A DNA stretch of 64,000 nucleotides from Pedococcus badiiscoriae (GTDB taxonomy: Bacteria > Actinomycetota > Actinomycetes > Actinomycetales > Dermatophilaceae), in the NCBI RefSeq assembly GCF_013408925.1, contig NZ_JACCAB010000001.1, positions 1,302,001-1,366,000 on the forward strand, read 5' to 3'. The position numbers and the translations under genes were made by a program. Each line of letters begins with the position of its first letter. Position 1 is the first letter of the stretch. The notes under the pieces are model-generated. The model saw only the letters and a program-made list of their open reading frames with translations. It did not search any database and was not told the DNA's origin. This document shows, piece after piece, positions 32,504 to 40,568 of this stretch.

Positions 32504-34507
32504 TCAGGATGACTTGATCGTCTGGACCGCGGAGTAGTTGCCGAGCACCGTCGGGGTGGACGACACGTAGGCGCGCACCAGGTAGGTCCGGCCCTTGGCG
32601 GTGTCCCACGAGAGGGCGGCGACGCCGTTCTTGGAGACGGTCCGCGCGAAGGAGACCCACTTGTGGTTGACGTACGTCTCGTAACGCACCGGGACGTTGC
32701 TCGCGCTCGGGTTGAGCAGGAGCTTGCCGTAGGTGAAGCCCTTGGCCGTCGACAGGGTCAGCGTGGGCAGGAACCGGACCGAGGCGGTCGCGGTCGCCGA
32801 GGCGATGTCGGTCGTGCCATAGGTGTCGGCCAGGTAGGCCCGGTAGCTCGTGATCTGGCTGACCGGCAGGGTGTAGGACCACTTGCCGTAGCTGTCGGTC
32901 GTGGCGGTGCCGGCCAGGGTGGCGAAGGTGCCGTTCTTGAGCAGCCGGATCTCCACCGAGTTGCCGGGTGCGGCAGTCCCAGTGAGCAGGACGTTGCCCG
33001 CACCGACCCGGGTCAGGCTGTTGGCCGTGGGGACGGTGTAGGTCGGCTCGAAGTCGTACGTCGTGGTGCTGACGGACGGCTTGCCCGCGTTGACCGTGGA
33101 CAGCCCGACGTTCACCTTGTCGACGGCGAAGGTGCCGTTGCGCTGGTTGTCGCCGCCCGACCCGACCACGAGGGACAGGGCACCGGAGCCGCCGAAGTCC
33201 TTCGCGTTCGTGGCGAACACGGCGTCGGGGTGGTGGGCCATGAACGAGGCGAGCGTGACCAGCTGGCCAGCGTTGTCGTCCGGACCCTCGACCACGCGGA
33301 AGAGGCCGTTGTAGGCGTCCCAGCTCTGCCAGGTGCCGTTCTGGACCGCGCCCTGGTCGCTGTTGTTCGCGGGCTCGAAGTTGAGCGTCGTGTCCTTGAC
33401 GATGTCGCCGGTGGTGGCGTCGGGGCCGTCGGAGTCGATCGACAGACGCAGGTATGCCGGCTGCTGGAGTGCCGAGCCGGCCTTGCCTGCCATGTGCTCC
33501 TCGAAGGTGGAGTAGCCCAGCCCGCGGATGGTGTCGACCTTCTTGCCGTCCACAGCGGTGGTGCGCCAGAACTGCGTGGCGTCGGAGTTGTCCCAGACCG
33601 TCATCTGACGGCTGCCCTTGCCCAGGACCGGAGTCTTCGGCCCGAGGACGAACTTCTGCGCGATGTACGTGGCCGAGCCAGCGCCGCTGTTGCCGCCGTA
33701 GTTGTAGGCCGAGGCGTTCCAGCTGCCGTTGGCGTCCTTGACGACGACGGAGCTGTTCGTCGGGGAGCCGGCCTCAGGCTCGAAGTCCCACAGGGACGTC
33801 TGCCCTGCGGACGTGGCGACCACGCGGTCGATGCCCAGCTTGGCGTTGGTCTGCGTGTCGCCGCCGCAACCGGCGATGAGGGACAGACCGCCGCCGTAGC
33901 CGTTGTTGTAGATCTTGGCGTCGGGGTTCGCGGTGATGTAGTCGGCCAGGGCCGTCACGCCGCTGGGGCCACCGTCGGTGGTCCAGTTGGAGCCCGGCCC
34001 GGCGCTCCAGGTCTGCCACTCGCCGGCGACGACCGCGCCCTGCGTGGGGTTCAGTGCCGGCTCGAAGTAGAGGCTGTCGATGTTGGCCTGGGTGCCATCC
34101 CGGTCGACGGTGAGCCGCAGGTACGCCGGCTGCTTGCCGGCAGGCGTCATCGTGGAGTACTTGAGGGCGCTCAGAGCCGAGAGGTTCGTCCCGTCCAGGG
34201 AGGTGTTGCGGTAGAGCTCAGTCTGGTTGATGGAGGCGCCGATGTTGAAGAAGAGGGCACCCTGGCCGAGCGGGGCCTTCGGCGTCAGCTCGAACGACTG
34301 AAAGGGAGTGAGGTCTGCGCCGTTGTCGCAGTTGTAGGCCATCGGGGCCCAGTTCTGCGCCGAAGCGTTGGACGGCGAGACGACGCTCAGCGTGGTGCTG
34401 TCAGGGCCAGAAGTGGCGCTGGCGGGGGACGCCAGGGCGACTGCCAGTGGCGCGCACACTGCGGCGCCAGCGGCAAGGACCGAGACGGCTTTGGACGGGA
34501 ATCTCAT
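32504..34507 (-). CDS. Secreted protein with duplicated N-terminal domain and Ig-like tail
   Basis: A 667-residue exported protein from MRFPSKAVSV (ATG 34505-34507). The signal peptide ends SPASA at about residue 31. Two homologous regions (about 35-255 and 256-470) each carry a sequence like QPAYLRL(T/S)(V/I)D, then (F)EPA, then QGAV..G.WQ(T/S)W, then GGLSL or GALSLV followed by GGD.Q.N. The tail (about 480-660) looks like two Ig-like beta domains (GTAAPGNSVEIRL; VPVRYETYVNHKW). There is no anchor. The duplicated domain resembles unclassified actinobacterial exported proteins, and I know no enzymatic signature in it. A carbohydrate- or surface-binding role is a guess. Confidence 0.75.
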   Translation of the reverse strand: MRFPSKAVSVLAAGAAVCAPLAVALASPASATSGPDSTTLSVVSPSNASAQNWAPMAYNCDNGADLTPFQSFELTPKAPLGQGALFFNIGASINQTELYRNTSLDGTNLSALSALKYSTMTPAGKQPAYLRLTVDRDGTQANIDSLYFEPALNPTQGAVVAGEWQTWSAGPGSNWTTDGGPSGVTALADYITANPDAKIYNNGYGGGLSLIAGCGGDTQTNAKLGIDRVVATSAGQTSLWDFEPEAGSPTNSSVVVKDANGSWNASAYNYGGNSGAGSATYIAQKFVLGPKTPVLGKGSRQMTVWDNSDATQFWRTTAVDGKKVDTIRGLGYSTFEEHMAGKAGSALQQPAYLRLSIDSDGPDATTGDIVKDTTLNFEPANNSDQGAVQNGTWQSWDAYNGLFRVVEGPDDNAGQLVTLASFMAHHPDAVFATNAKDFGGSGALSLVVGSGGDNQRNGTFAVDKVNVGLSTVNAGKPSVSTTTYDFEPTYTVPTANSLTRVGAGNVLLTGTAAPGNSVEIRLLKNGTFATLAGTATTDSYGKWSYTLPVSQITSYRAYLADTYGTTDIASATATASVRFLPTLTLSTAKGFTYGKLLLNPSASNVPVRYETYVNHKWVSFARTVSKNGVAALSWDTAKGRTYLVRAYVSSTPTVLGNYSAVQTIKSS

Positions 34508-34852
34508 ACGGAGAGTGCTCCTAGGTTCAAAAGAGTGACAAAGGGGGGTAGGCGTGGCGGACTCCTTGGACACGTCCAGGTGGTTCCCCCTCGCCAGGGG
34601 CCGACACGTCGTGCGGCCCGGCAACCCAGGTGAAACTAGGACGCTTGGGTACTCCCTGTCCCGGGAATGGAAATATCCGACATGTCCCGACCGAAAGGAC
34701 GATCAACGGCGGCCTCCGGGAGCGTGTCGCCCGGCTCCCGCGCGCCTCGCGGACCTGACTGCGCACAGGTTTGGGCGACCTCACCGAGACCTCGTCGATG
34801 GGCAGTGGGCCCCGGGTCTGTGCACAGACGTCCGGGCACCTCGCCGATGCGT
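34508..34852. other. 345-bp leader region of the secreted-protein gene
   Basis: The leader (read on the minus strand) has a GGGCCG/CGGCCC hairpin near 34598-34620, a CACG/CGTG extension, and a GGCGAGGGGGAACCACCTGG stretch. The last two recall fragments of c-di-AMP riboswitches, but the other conserved blocks are missing. AGGAG lies 10 bases before the ATG. No gene was supported on either strand. Confidence 0.4.
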
Positions 34853-35374
34853 TCAGCCGGGGGTGATCCAGGCCAGCAGGGTGACGAAGCCGATGACGGC
34901 ACACACCACGAACAGGACCGCCAGGGCGATCGCGATGATCGTGGCCGCGTCCGGGCCTCCCTCTCCGGACGGGGTGGCTGCCGGGGGCGTCGTCGGTGCC
35001 TGCGTCTGCTCGGCCCGTCGTCGCAGGGCGTCGACCCGCTTGTTGCCCTCCCGCTCACGCACCGACCGCGGCAGGCTGCTCCACATCTGGCCGAAGTGGT
35101 CACCGTGCCGCTCACGCCAGGCCTCGACCGCCTCGTCGACGTCGTGGCCGCGTCGGGCCGTGCCGAACCAGGCCGCCCCTGCCGCCGGCAGATCCCGCAT
35201 CGCGTAGTTGACCTCGCCGAGCAGCTCCAGGGCCTCGGCGTCGAACTCGCCGGCCAGGTGACCGACCAGGCGCTCGCGGGCCTTCCACTCCCGCCCGGCT
35301 TCGAGGTCCGCCCGGGCGCGGAGCACGGCGTTGCTCGTCCGGCTCGAAGGCTGGGTGCTCGCTTCCTCGGTCAC
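34853..35374 (-). CDS. DUF6584 family protein with C-terminal membrane helix
   Basis: A 173-residue protein. An N-terminal helical domain has LRARADLEAGREWKARERLVGHLAGEFDAEALELLGEVNYAMRD, the TPR-like signature I associate with DUF6584. A Pro/Ala linker (APTTPPAATPSG) and one membrane helix (IIAIALAVLFVVCAVIGFV) end the protein. The GTG start at 35372-35374 (VTEEAST) is preferred over the longer frame, though its ribosome site is weak. Function unknown; a tail-anchored membrane protein. The next gene in the window, fadE5, is divergent. Confidence 0.72.
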   Translation of the reverse strand: MTEEASTQPSSRTSNAVLRARADLEAGREWKARERLVGHLAGEFDAEALELLGEVNYAMRDLPAAGAAWFGTARRGHDVDEAVEAWRERHGDHFGQMWSSLPRSVREREGNKRVDALRRRAEQTQAPTTPPAATPSGEGGPDAATIIAIALAVLFVVCAVIGFVTLLAWITPG

Positions 35375-35508
35375 ACCACGTGAGTATGCCGTGCCCTCCG
35401 TCGCGCGCCCACCGGGCACGCGCGGGGCAGGCGCCGGGGCAGGGGCCACGCAGGCGCGCCGCACGGATCGTCCGTTTGGTGGTGAATCCCACAGAGGGGT
35501 TGCAATTG

Positions 35509-35547
35509 TTACCAGCCGGTAGCAACATGGATGTTACCGATCGGTAA
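35509..35547. promoter_or_regulatory. Two TetR-type operators upstream of fadE5
   Basis: A perfect palindrome TTACCGATCGGTAA at 35534-35547 and a near copy TTACCAGCCGGTAG at 35509-35522 lie 25 bp centre to centre, in the AT-richest part of the intergenic region, 51 and 76 bp before the fadE5 start. The spacing (about 2.5 helical turns) and sequence fit a TetR-family repressor binding in tandem. No tetR gene is in the window. Confidence 0.7.
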
Positions 35548-35597
35548 TGGTCGGCCGAGCCCGAGTCACACCGAGTCACACCGGAGGATTCCCCGCC

Positions 35598-37475
35598 ATG
35601 GGTCACTACAAGAGCAACCTGCGCGACCTGGAGTTCAACCTTTTCGAGGTCTTCGGGCGCGGCGACGTGCTGGGCACCGGCCCCTACGCCGACGTCGATG
35701 CGGACACGGCCAAGGAGATGCTGAAGGAGGTCTCGCGGCTGGCCGAGAACGAGCTGGCCGAGTCCTTCGCGGACGCCGATCGCAACCCCCCGGTCTACGA
35801 CCCCAAGACCTACTCGGTGACGATGCCCGAGTCGTTCAAGAAGAGCTACAAGGCGTACGTCGACTCCGGCTTCTGGGGTGTGGACGTACCCGGCGAGCTC
35901 GACGGCACCGTGGTCCCTCCCAGCCTCAAGTGGGCCATGAACGAGATGGTGCTGGGCGCCAACCCGGCCGTCGCGATGTTCGCCGCCGGGTACTCCTTCG
36001 GCAAGCTCCTCTACATCCTCGGCAACGACGAGCAGAAGAAGCTCGCCCGCTGGATCATCGAGAAGGGCTGGCACTGCACGATGGTGCTGACCGAGCCCGA
36101 CGCCGGCTCCGACGTGGGCGCCGGCCGCACCAAGGCCACCGAGAACGCCGACGGCACCTGGAACATCACCGGCGTCAAGCGGTTCATCACCTCCGGCGAG
36201 TCCGACATGGTCGACAACGTCGTGCACTTCGTCCTGGCACGCCCCGAGGGGGCCGGGGCCGGCACCAAGGGCCTGTCGCTGTTCATCGTCCCCAAGTTCC
36301 ACGTCGACCTCGAGACGGGCGAGCTGGGCGAGCGCAACGGCGCCTACGTCACCAACCTCGAGCACAAGATGGGCCTCAAGGTCTCCACCACCTGCGAGAT
36401 CACGTTCGGCGACAAGGAGCCGGCCACCGGCACCCTGCTCGGCGACACCCACGACGGCATCGCCCAGATGTTCCGGGTCATCGAGCACGCCCGGATGCTG
36501 GTCGGCACCAAGGCGATCTCGACGCTGTCGACGGCATACCTGAACGCTCGCGACTATGCCAAGGAGCGCGTCCAGGGCGCCGACCTGACGCAGCAGACCG
36601 ACAAGGCGGCCCCGCGCGTCACCATCACCCACCACCCGGACGTGCGGCGTTCGCTGATGACCCAGAAGGCGTATGCCGAGGGGCTGCGCGCGCTGGTCAT
36701 CTACACCGCGACGCAGCAGGACGTCGTCGACCAGGCGTTCATCGAGAGCGGCAGCGAGGAGCTGGTCAAGGACAGCCCCGCCGAGATGGCCAACCGGGTC
36801 AACGACCTGCTGCTGCCCATCGTCAAGGGCGTCGGGTCCGAGCGCGCCTGGGTGCTGCTCGGCACCGAGTCGCTCCAGACGCTCGGAGGGTCCGGCTTCC
36901 TGCAGGACTACCCCATCGAGCAGTACATCCGTGACGCCAAGATCGACACGCTCTACGAGGGCACCACGGCGATCCAGGGCCTCGACTTCTTCTTCCGCAA
37001 GATCATCAAGGACAAGGCCCAGGCACTCTCGCACGTCGCGATGCAGATCCAGGAGTTCGCCAAGGACCTCGGCGCCAGCGGTGGCCGGCTGGACAGGGAG
37101 CGCGAGCTGCTCGGCGCCGGTCTCGAGGATGTCCAGGGCATCCTCGGCTACATGGTCGGCGAGCTGATGAAGTCCGACCCGCGCCAGGAGGGTGGCGACC
37201 TGACGAACCTGTACAAGGTCGGCCAGAACACCTCACGGCTGTTGCTGTCCGCCGGCGACCTCATCATCGGCTGGCTGCTGCTGCGCCAGGCGGCCGTGGC
37301 GGCTAAGGCCCTTGAGGGAGAAGGACTCTCGGCCAAGGACCGCGACTTCTACGAGGGCAAGATCGCTGCCGCGTCCTTCTTCGCGCGCAACGTGCTGCCC
37401 AAGATCGCGGCCGAGCGCCAGATCGCTGAGGCGACCGACAACGCCCTGATGGACATCCCCGAGTCTGCGTTCTGA
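35598..37475 (+). CDS. fadE5: Acyl-CoA dehydrogenase, FadE5-like
   Basis: A 625-residue acyl-CoA dehydrogenase that closely follows mycobacterial FadE5 as I recall it: it begins [20 protein letters not shown], has [79 protein letters not shown] and the catalytic-base region [18 protein letters not shown]. The enzyme does the first oxidation of fatty acid beta-oxidation with FAD. ATG 35598 has GGAGGA ten bases upstream; the frame extends upstream without support. It appears monocistronic, behind two TetR-like operators, followed by a terminator. Confidence 0.93.
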   Translation: MGHYKSNLRDLEFNLFEVFGRGDVLGTGPYADVDADTAKEMLKEVSRLAENELAESFADADRNPPVYDPKTYSVTMPESFKKSYKAYVDSGFWGVDVPGELDGTVVPPSLKWAMNEMVLGANPAVAMFAAGYSFGKLLYILGNDEQKKLARWIIEKGWHCTMVLTEPDAGSDVGAGRTKATENADGTWNITGVKRFITSGESDMVDNVVHFVLARPEGAGAGTKGLSLFIVPKFHVDLETGELGERNGAYVTNLEHKMGLKVSTTCEITFGDKEPATGTLLGDTHDGIAQMFRVIEHARMLVGTKAISTLSTAYLNARDYAKERVQGADLTQQTDKAAPRVTITHHPDVRRSLMTQKAYAEGLRALVIYTATQQDVVDQAFIESGSEELVKDSPAEMANRVNDLLLPIVKGVGSERAWVLLGTESLQTLGGSGFLQDYPIEQYIRDAKIDTLYEGTTAIQGLDFFFRKIIKDKAQALSHVAMQIQEFAKDLGASGGRLDRERELLGAGLEDVQGILGYMVGELMKSDPRQEGGDLTNLYKVGQNTSRLLLSAGDLIIGWLLLRQAAVAAKALEGEGLSAKDRDFYEGKIAAASFFARNVLPKIAAERQIAEATDNALMDIPESAF

Positions 37476-37494
37476 CCCGATCCCCCACCGGGGG

Positions 37495-37542
37495 ACGACG
37501 AAGGGGCGGTACCGGATCACTCCGGTCCCGCCCCTTCGTCGT
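37495..37542. terminator. Terminator between fadE5 and the DUF6458 gene
   Basis: A long imperfect stem (about 22 bp with one internal mismatch) with outer arms ACGACGAAGGGGCGG and CCGCCCCTTCGTCGT, loop TCAC, 20 bases after the fadE5 stop and 16 bases from the end of the convergent DUF6458 gene. Confidence 0.82.
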
Positions 37543-37558
37543 GCGCTCGCGGCGAGGG

Positions 37559-37813
37559 TCAGGCGTGCGGGTCGACGTCGACCTCGTCGACCCGGGTGCC
37601 GGTGGCGGGGTCGGTGTGGCTCACCCGACGCGAGGAGTAGCCGGCGCCGGTGGCCCTGCGGGTCACGATGAGGGAAAGGACGATGGCCAGCACGCCCGCG
37701 GCCATGCAGATCCAGCCGATGGCGTTGAGGTCGACTGCACCGACAGACGCATGGAGGGCGAAGGTCAGGATCGCCCCTACCACGATGAGGAAGATGCCCA
37801 GTCCGATGTACAT
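37559..37813 (-). CDS. DUF6458 family small membrane protein
   Basis: An 84-residue protein starting MYIGLGIFLIVVGAILTFAL, with a second helix WICMAAGVLAIVLSLIV and a charged C-terminal tail. This is the whole DUF6458 pattern known from actinobacteria; function unknown. ATG 37811-37813 has AGGAG seven bases upstream, which fixes the start; the longer frame to 38047 is not real. Confidence 0.88.
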   Translation of the reverse strand: MYIGLGIFLIVVGAILTFALHASVGAVDLNAIGWICMAAGVLAIVLSLIVTRRATGAGYSSRRVSHTDPATGTRVDEVDVDPHA

Positions 37814-37911
37814 TCTCGCTCCTGTGTGTCGCGGGTTCGGGGAATGACCCGATATGTCGACTGTAGCCCGTGATGACCCTGACCTGCGCGAATGCAACGC
37901 CGCGTCGCAGG

Positions 37912-39768
37912 TCAGACGCCGCGCAGGTCCAGGGTCAGCTCGGTGGTGGCGCCGTCGACGAGGACCACGGGGATGCCCCAGTCCTGCTGGTAGAGGTGGC
38001 ACGCCGCGTGCTCGGGCACCTCGCCGGTCTCGGGGTCGCCGTCGCACGAGGCCGCCTGGACCGAGATGTGGAGCACCCCGTCGCCGGCCGCGGGGTCGAG
38101 GGTGAGGGTGCGCGTCAGGCCTTCGGCGCTGCCGCCGCCCCCGCGCAGCAGGCCCTCAGGGGTCGAGGACACCATCAGCCGGGTCGGGTCACCCCAGCGG
38201 AAGTCGAGCTTCTGCCCGGTCGGTGGCGTGAAGTTCACCCGCAGGCTCAGGGGACCCGGCGCGACCTCGGTGCGGGGCCGCTGGGTCCGCCGGGCCAGGC
38301 CATCCACCCGTTGAGCCTTGTCGGGCAACGCGACGCGCACCAGCTGGTGGGCCGCCGACTCGACGACGACCAGACGGGCGCGGCCCTGGTCGTCGAGCTC
38401 GACGACGGCGTCGGACGGCTCGCGCAGTCCGGTCGCGAGCGTGCTGACTTCCGTGGTGGCCGGGTCGAACCGGCGGATCGCACCGTTGTAGGTGTCACTG
38501 ATGGCCACGGAACCGTCCGGCAGGGTGGTCACGCCCAAGGGGTGCTGCAGCAGGGCCTCGGCGGCCGGGCCGTCCCGGTGCCCGAAGTCGAACAGGCCCT
38601 GACCCACGTGGGTGGTGACCACGAAGCCTTCGTCCGTGACGTCGAGGGACCGCAGCGCGGAGGTCTCGGAGTCCGCGACCCAGAGTCGTGAGCCGTCCTC
38701 GGACACCGCAAGACCCGACGGCTGCGCGAACCACGCCTCGTCCGCGGCGCCGTCCCGAATGCCCTCAGCAGACGTGCCCCCGAGCACGGCGACGGTGTTG
38801 TCCGCCGGATCCGTGGCGAGGTGGAGGGCCCAGAGCTGATGGGTACCGGCCATGGCGACCACAACCCTGTCGATGAACCAGGCCAGGTCCCACGGTGTCG
38901 AGAGATCCTGGGTCAGGGCCCGACCGCTGCCGGACCGTTCGCGCAGCTGCCTGCCGGACCCGGCCAGGACGGTCCAGGCGCCGTCGGCCAGGCGCAGCCC
39001 CATGACGCGGTGGTTGACCGAGTCGGCGACCACCACGTCGTAGCCGACCCGCTCGGCCGTGTCTGCCGGAAGCACCAGGACCCCCTGGGGCTCGTTCAGC
39101 CCGTCGCCTGTCGGCCCGGCGAACCGGCGCCGCTCGGTCTCGAGGTCCGGCTCGAGCCACACGAGCTGGTGGTGCGCCGTGTCGGACACGAGGAACGAGC
39201 CGTCTGCCAACCCGGCCGCCTTGCCCGGGAACCGCAGCGCGGTCTGGGCAGGTGCAGGCGGGGCGTACGGGGAGTTGCCTTGGCGCAGTGTGCCTTTCGC
39301 GCTGTGCTCCGCGATCAGCTCCTCGACGAGGACGGACAGCCCGTGGCCGTGCCCCTCGCCGGAGAGGGAGGCGACGATGTAGCCCTCGGGGTCGATGACG
39401 ACCAGGGTGGGCCACGCGCGGGCGGTGTAGGCCTGCCAGGTCACCAGCTCGGGGTCGTCGAGGACGGGATGGTGGACGGCATACCGCTCGACCGCGGCGG
39501 CGAGCGCGTCCGGGTCGGCTTCGTGCTCGAACTTCGGGGAGTGAACCCCGATCAGGACGAGGGAGTCCGCGTACTTCTCCTCCAGCGGGCGAAGCTCGTC
39601 GAGGACGTGCAGGCAGTTGACGCAGCAGAAGGTCCAGAAGTCGAGCACCACGATCCGGCCGCGAAGGTCAGCCAGGGTCACCGGCTCACCACCGGTGTTG
39701 AGCCACCCCCGTCCGGCCAGCTCGGGCGCGCGCAGCCGCGCCACCCTCCTGTCAGTCGCCTGCTTCAC
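37912..39768 (-). CDS. Thioredoxin-like protein with NHL repeats (NHLRC2-like)
   Basis: A 618-residue protein. Residues about 20-140 are a thioredoxin fold with FWTFCCVNCLHVLDEL, holding a CVNC redox pair, and WPTLVVIDPEG as the cis-Pro segment. From about 165 to 490 a beta-propeller of NHL repeats follows (GLADGSFLVSDTAHHQLVWLE; LNEPQGVLVLP; QPSGLAVSEDGSRLWVADSE; HPLGVTTLPDGSVAISDTYN), then a C-terminal beta domain. This is the human NHLRC2-like plan; it may act in thiol redox. The start is GTG at 39766-39768, overlapping the nitrilase stop (GTGA). Confidence 0.9.
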   Translation of the reverse strand: MKQATDRRVARLRAPELAGRGWLNTGGEPVTLADLRGRIVVLDFWTFCCVNCLHVLDELRPLEEKYADSLVLIGVHSPKFEHEADPDALAAAVERYAVHHPVLDDPELVTWQAYTARAWPTLVVIDPEGYIVASLSGEGHGHGLSVLVEELIAEHSAKGTLRQGNSPYAPPAPAQTALRFPGKAAGLADGSFLVSDTAHHQLVWLEPDLETERRRFAGPTGDGLNEPQGVLVLPADTAERVGYDVVVADSVNHRVMGLRLADGAWTVLAGSGRQLRERSGSGRALTQDLSTPWDLAWFIDRVVVAMAGTHQLWALHLATDPADNTVAVLGGTSAEGIRDGAADEAWFAQPSGLAVSEDGSRLWVADSETSALRSLDVTDEGFVVTTHVGQGLFDFGHRDGPAAEALLQHPLGVTTLPDGSVAISDTYNGAIRRFDPATTEVSTLATGLREPSDAVVELDDQGRARLVVVESAAHQLVRVALPDKAQRVDGLARRTQRPRTEVAPGPLSLRVNFTPPTGQKLDFRWGDPTRLMVSSTPEGLLRGGGGSAEGLTRTLTLDPAAGDGVLHISVQAASCDGDPETGEVPEHAACHLYQQDWGIPVVLVDGATTELTLDLRGV

Positions 39769-40565
39769 AGCCGCCGGTCCTGCAGGACGGGGAACTCTTC
39801 GCGCCAGGTGCCCACGGCCGCCAGGTCGACGTCGACGCTGAGCACCTCCTCGCCGGATCCCGCCATGGCCAAGGCCTCGCCGGTCGCCGAGATCACCTGG
39901 GAGTGCCCGCCCATCGTGGTGCCCGCGTGGGTGCCGGCCGTGTTGCACGCGATGACGACGCACTGGTTCTCGATCGCGCGCGCATGCGACAGCAGGGTCC
40001 AGTGCCGCACTCGCGCCGCCGGCCACGCAGCCGGGACGATGAAGGCCATGGCACCCGCGTCGAGCTGTCGGCGGTAGAGCTCGGGGAACCTCAGGTCGTA
40101 ACAGGTCGAGAGCCCTGCCCGCCCCGCGCCACCGGGCAGGTCGACGAGGACGATGTCCTCGCCGGCGTCCATCAGGGCGGGCTCGCCCGACCCGAACCCG
40201 AACCGGTGGATCTTGCGGTAGGTCGCGACGAGACTCCCGTCCGCGGCGTAGACGAGCGAGGTGTTCCAGAGCCCCCGCCCGTCGGAGCCGACCTCGCCGG
40301 ACGTGGGACGTTCGACGATCGACCCGGCGTGGAGCATGACCTGGGCATCGCGCGCCGCCGCCGACATGGCGGCCCCGATCGGACCGTCGACCGGCTGGGC
40401 GCGGTCGGCCCACTCGCGGTACGAGAACCCGCCGGGCGCCCAGAGCTCGGGCAGCACCACCAGGTCGTGGCCCGCCTGCGCCCGGACGAGGTCCGCGACG
40501 CGCGGGATGCGCTCGGACATCGGCTCGTCATCGCCGTAGGCGACCTGGACGACTGCAATGCGCAT
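39765..40565 (-). CDS. Carbon-nitrogen hydrolase (nitrilase superfamily)
   Basis: A 266-residue amidohydrolase of the nitrilase fold: catalytic Glu in LPELWAPGG, Lys in YRKIHRFG and Cys in TCYDLRFPEL. It probably hydrolyses an omega-amide or similar. It sits between the CopD-CtaG gene (3-base gap) and the thioredoxin-NHL gene (4-base overlap), forming a three-gene operon. It differs from the other nitrilase at 10357-11148, so this is a separate paralogue, likely for amide repair or housekeeping (Nit-like). Confidence 0.9.
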   Translation of the reverse strand: MRIAVVQVAYGDDEPMSERIPRVADLVRAQAGHDLVVLPELWAPGGFSYREWADRAQPVDGPIGAAMSAAARDAQVMLHAGSIVERPTSGEVGSDGRGLWNTSLVYAADGSLVATYRKIHRFGFGSGEPALMDAGEDIVLVDLPGGAGRAGLSTCYDLRFPELYRRQLDAGAMAFIVPAAWPAARVRHWTLLSHARAIENQCVVIACNTAGTHAGTTMGGHSQVISATGEALAMAGSGEEVLSVDVDLAAVGTWREEFPVLQDRRL

Positions 40566-40568
40566 GGC

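Noticed and set aside
34508..34852. Possible c-di-AMP riboswitch in the leader of the secreted-protein gene
   Set aside because: Only a GGGGGAACC-like patch and one hairpin match. The GGGTGAATC and CCCGTCAGCTAACC blocks that define the class are absent on the transcribed strand.
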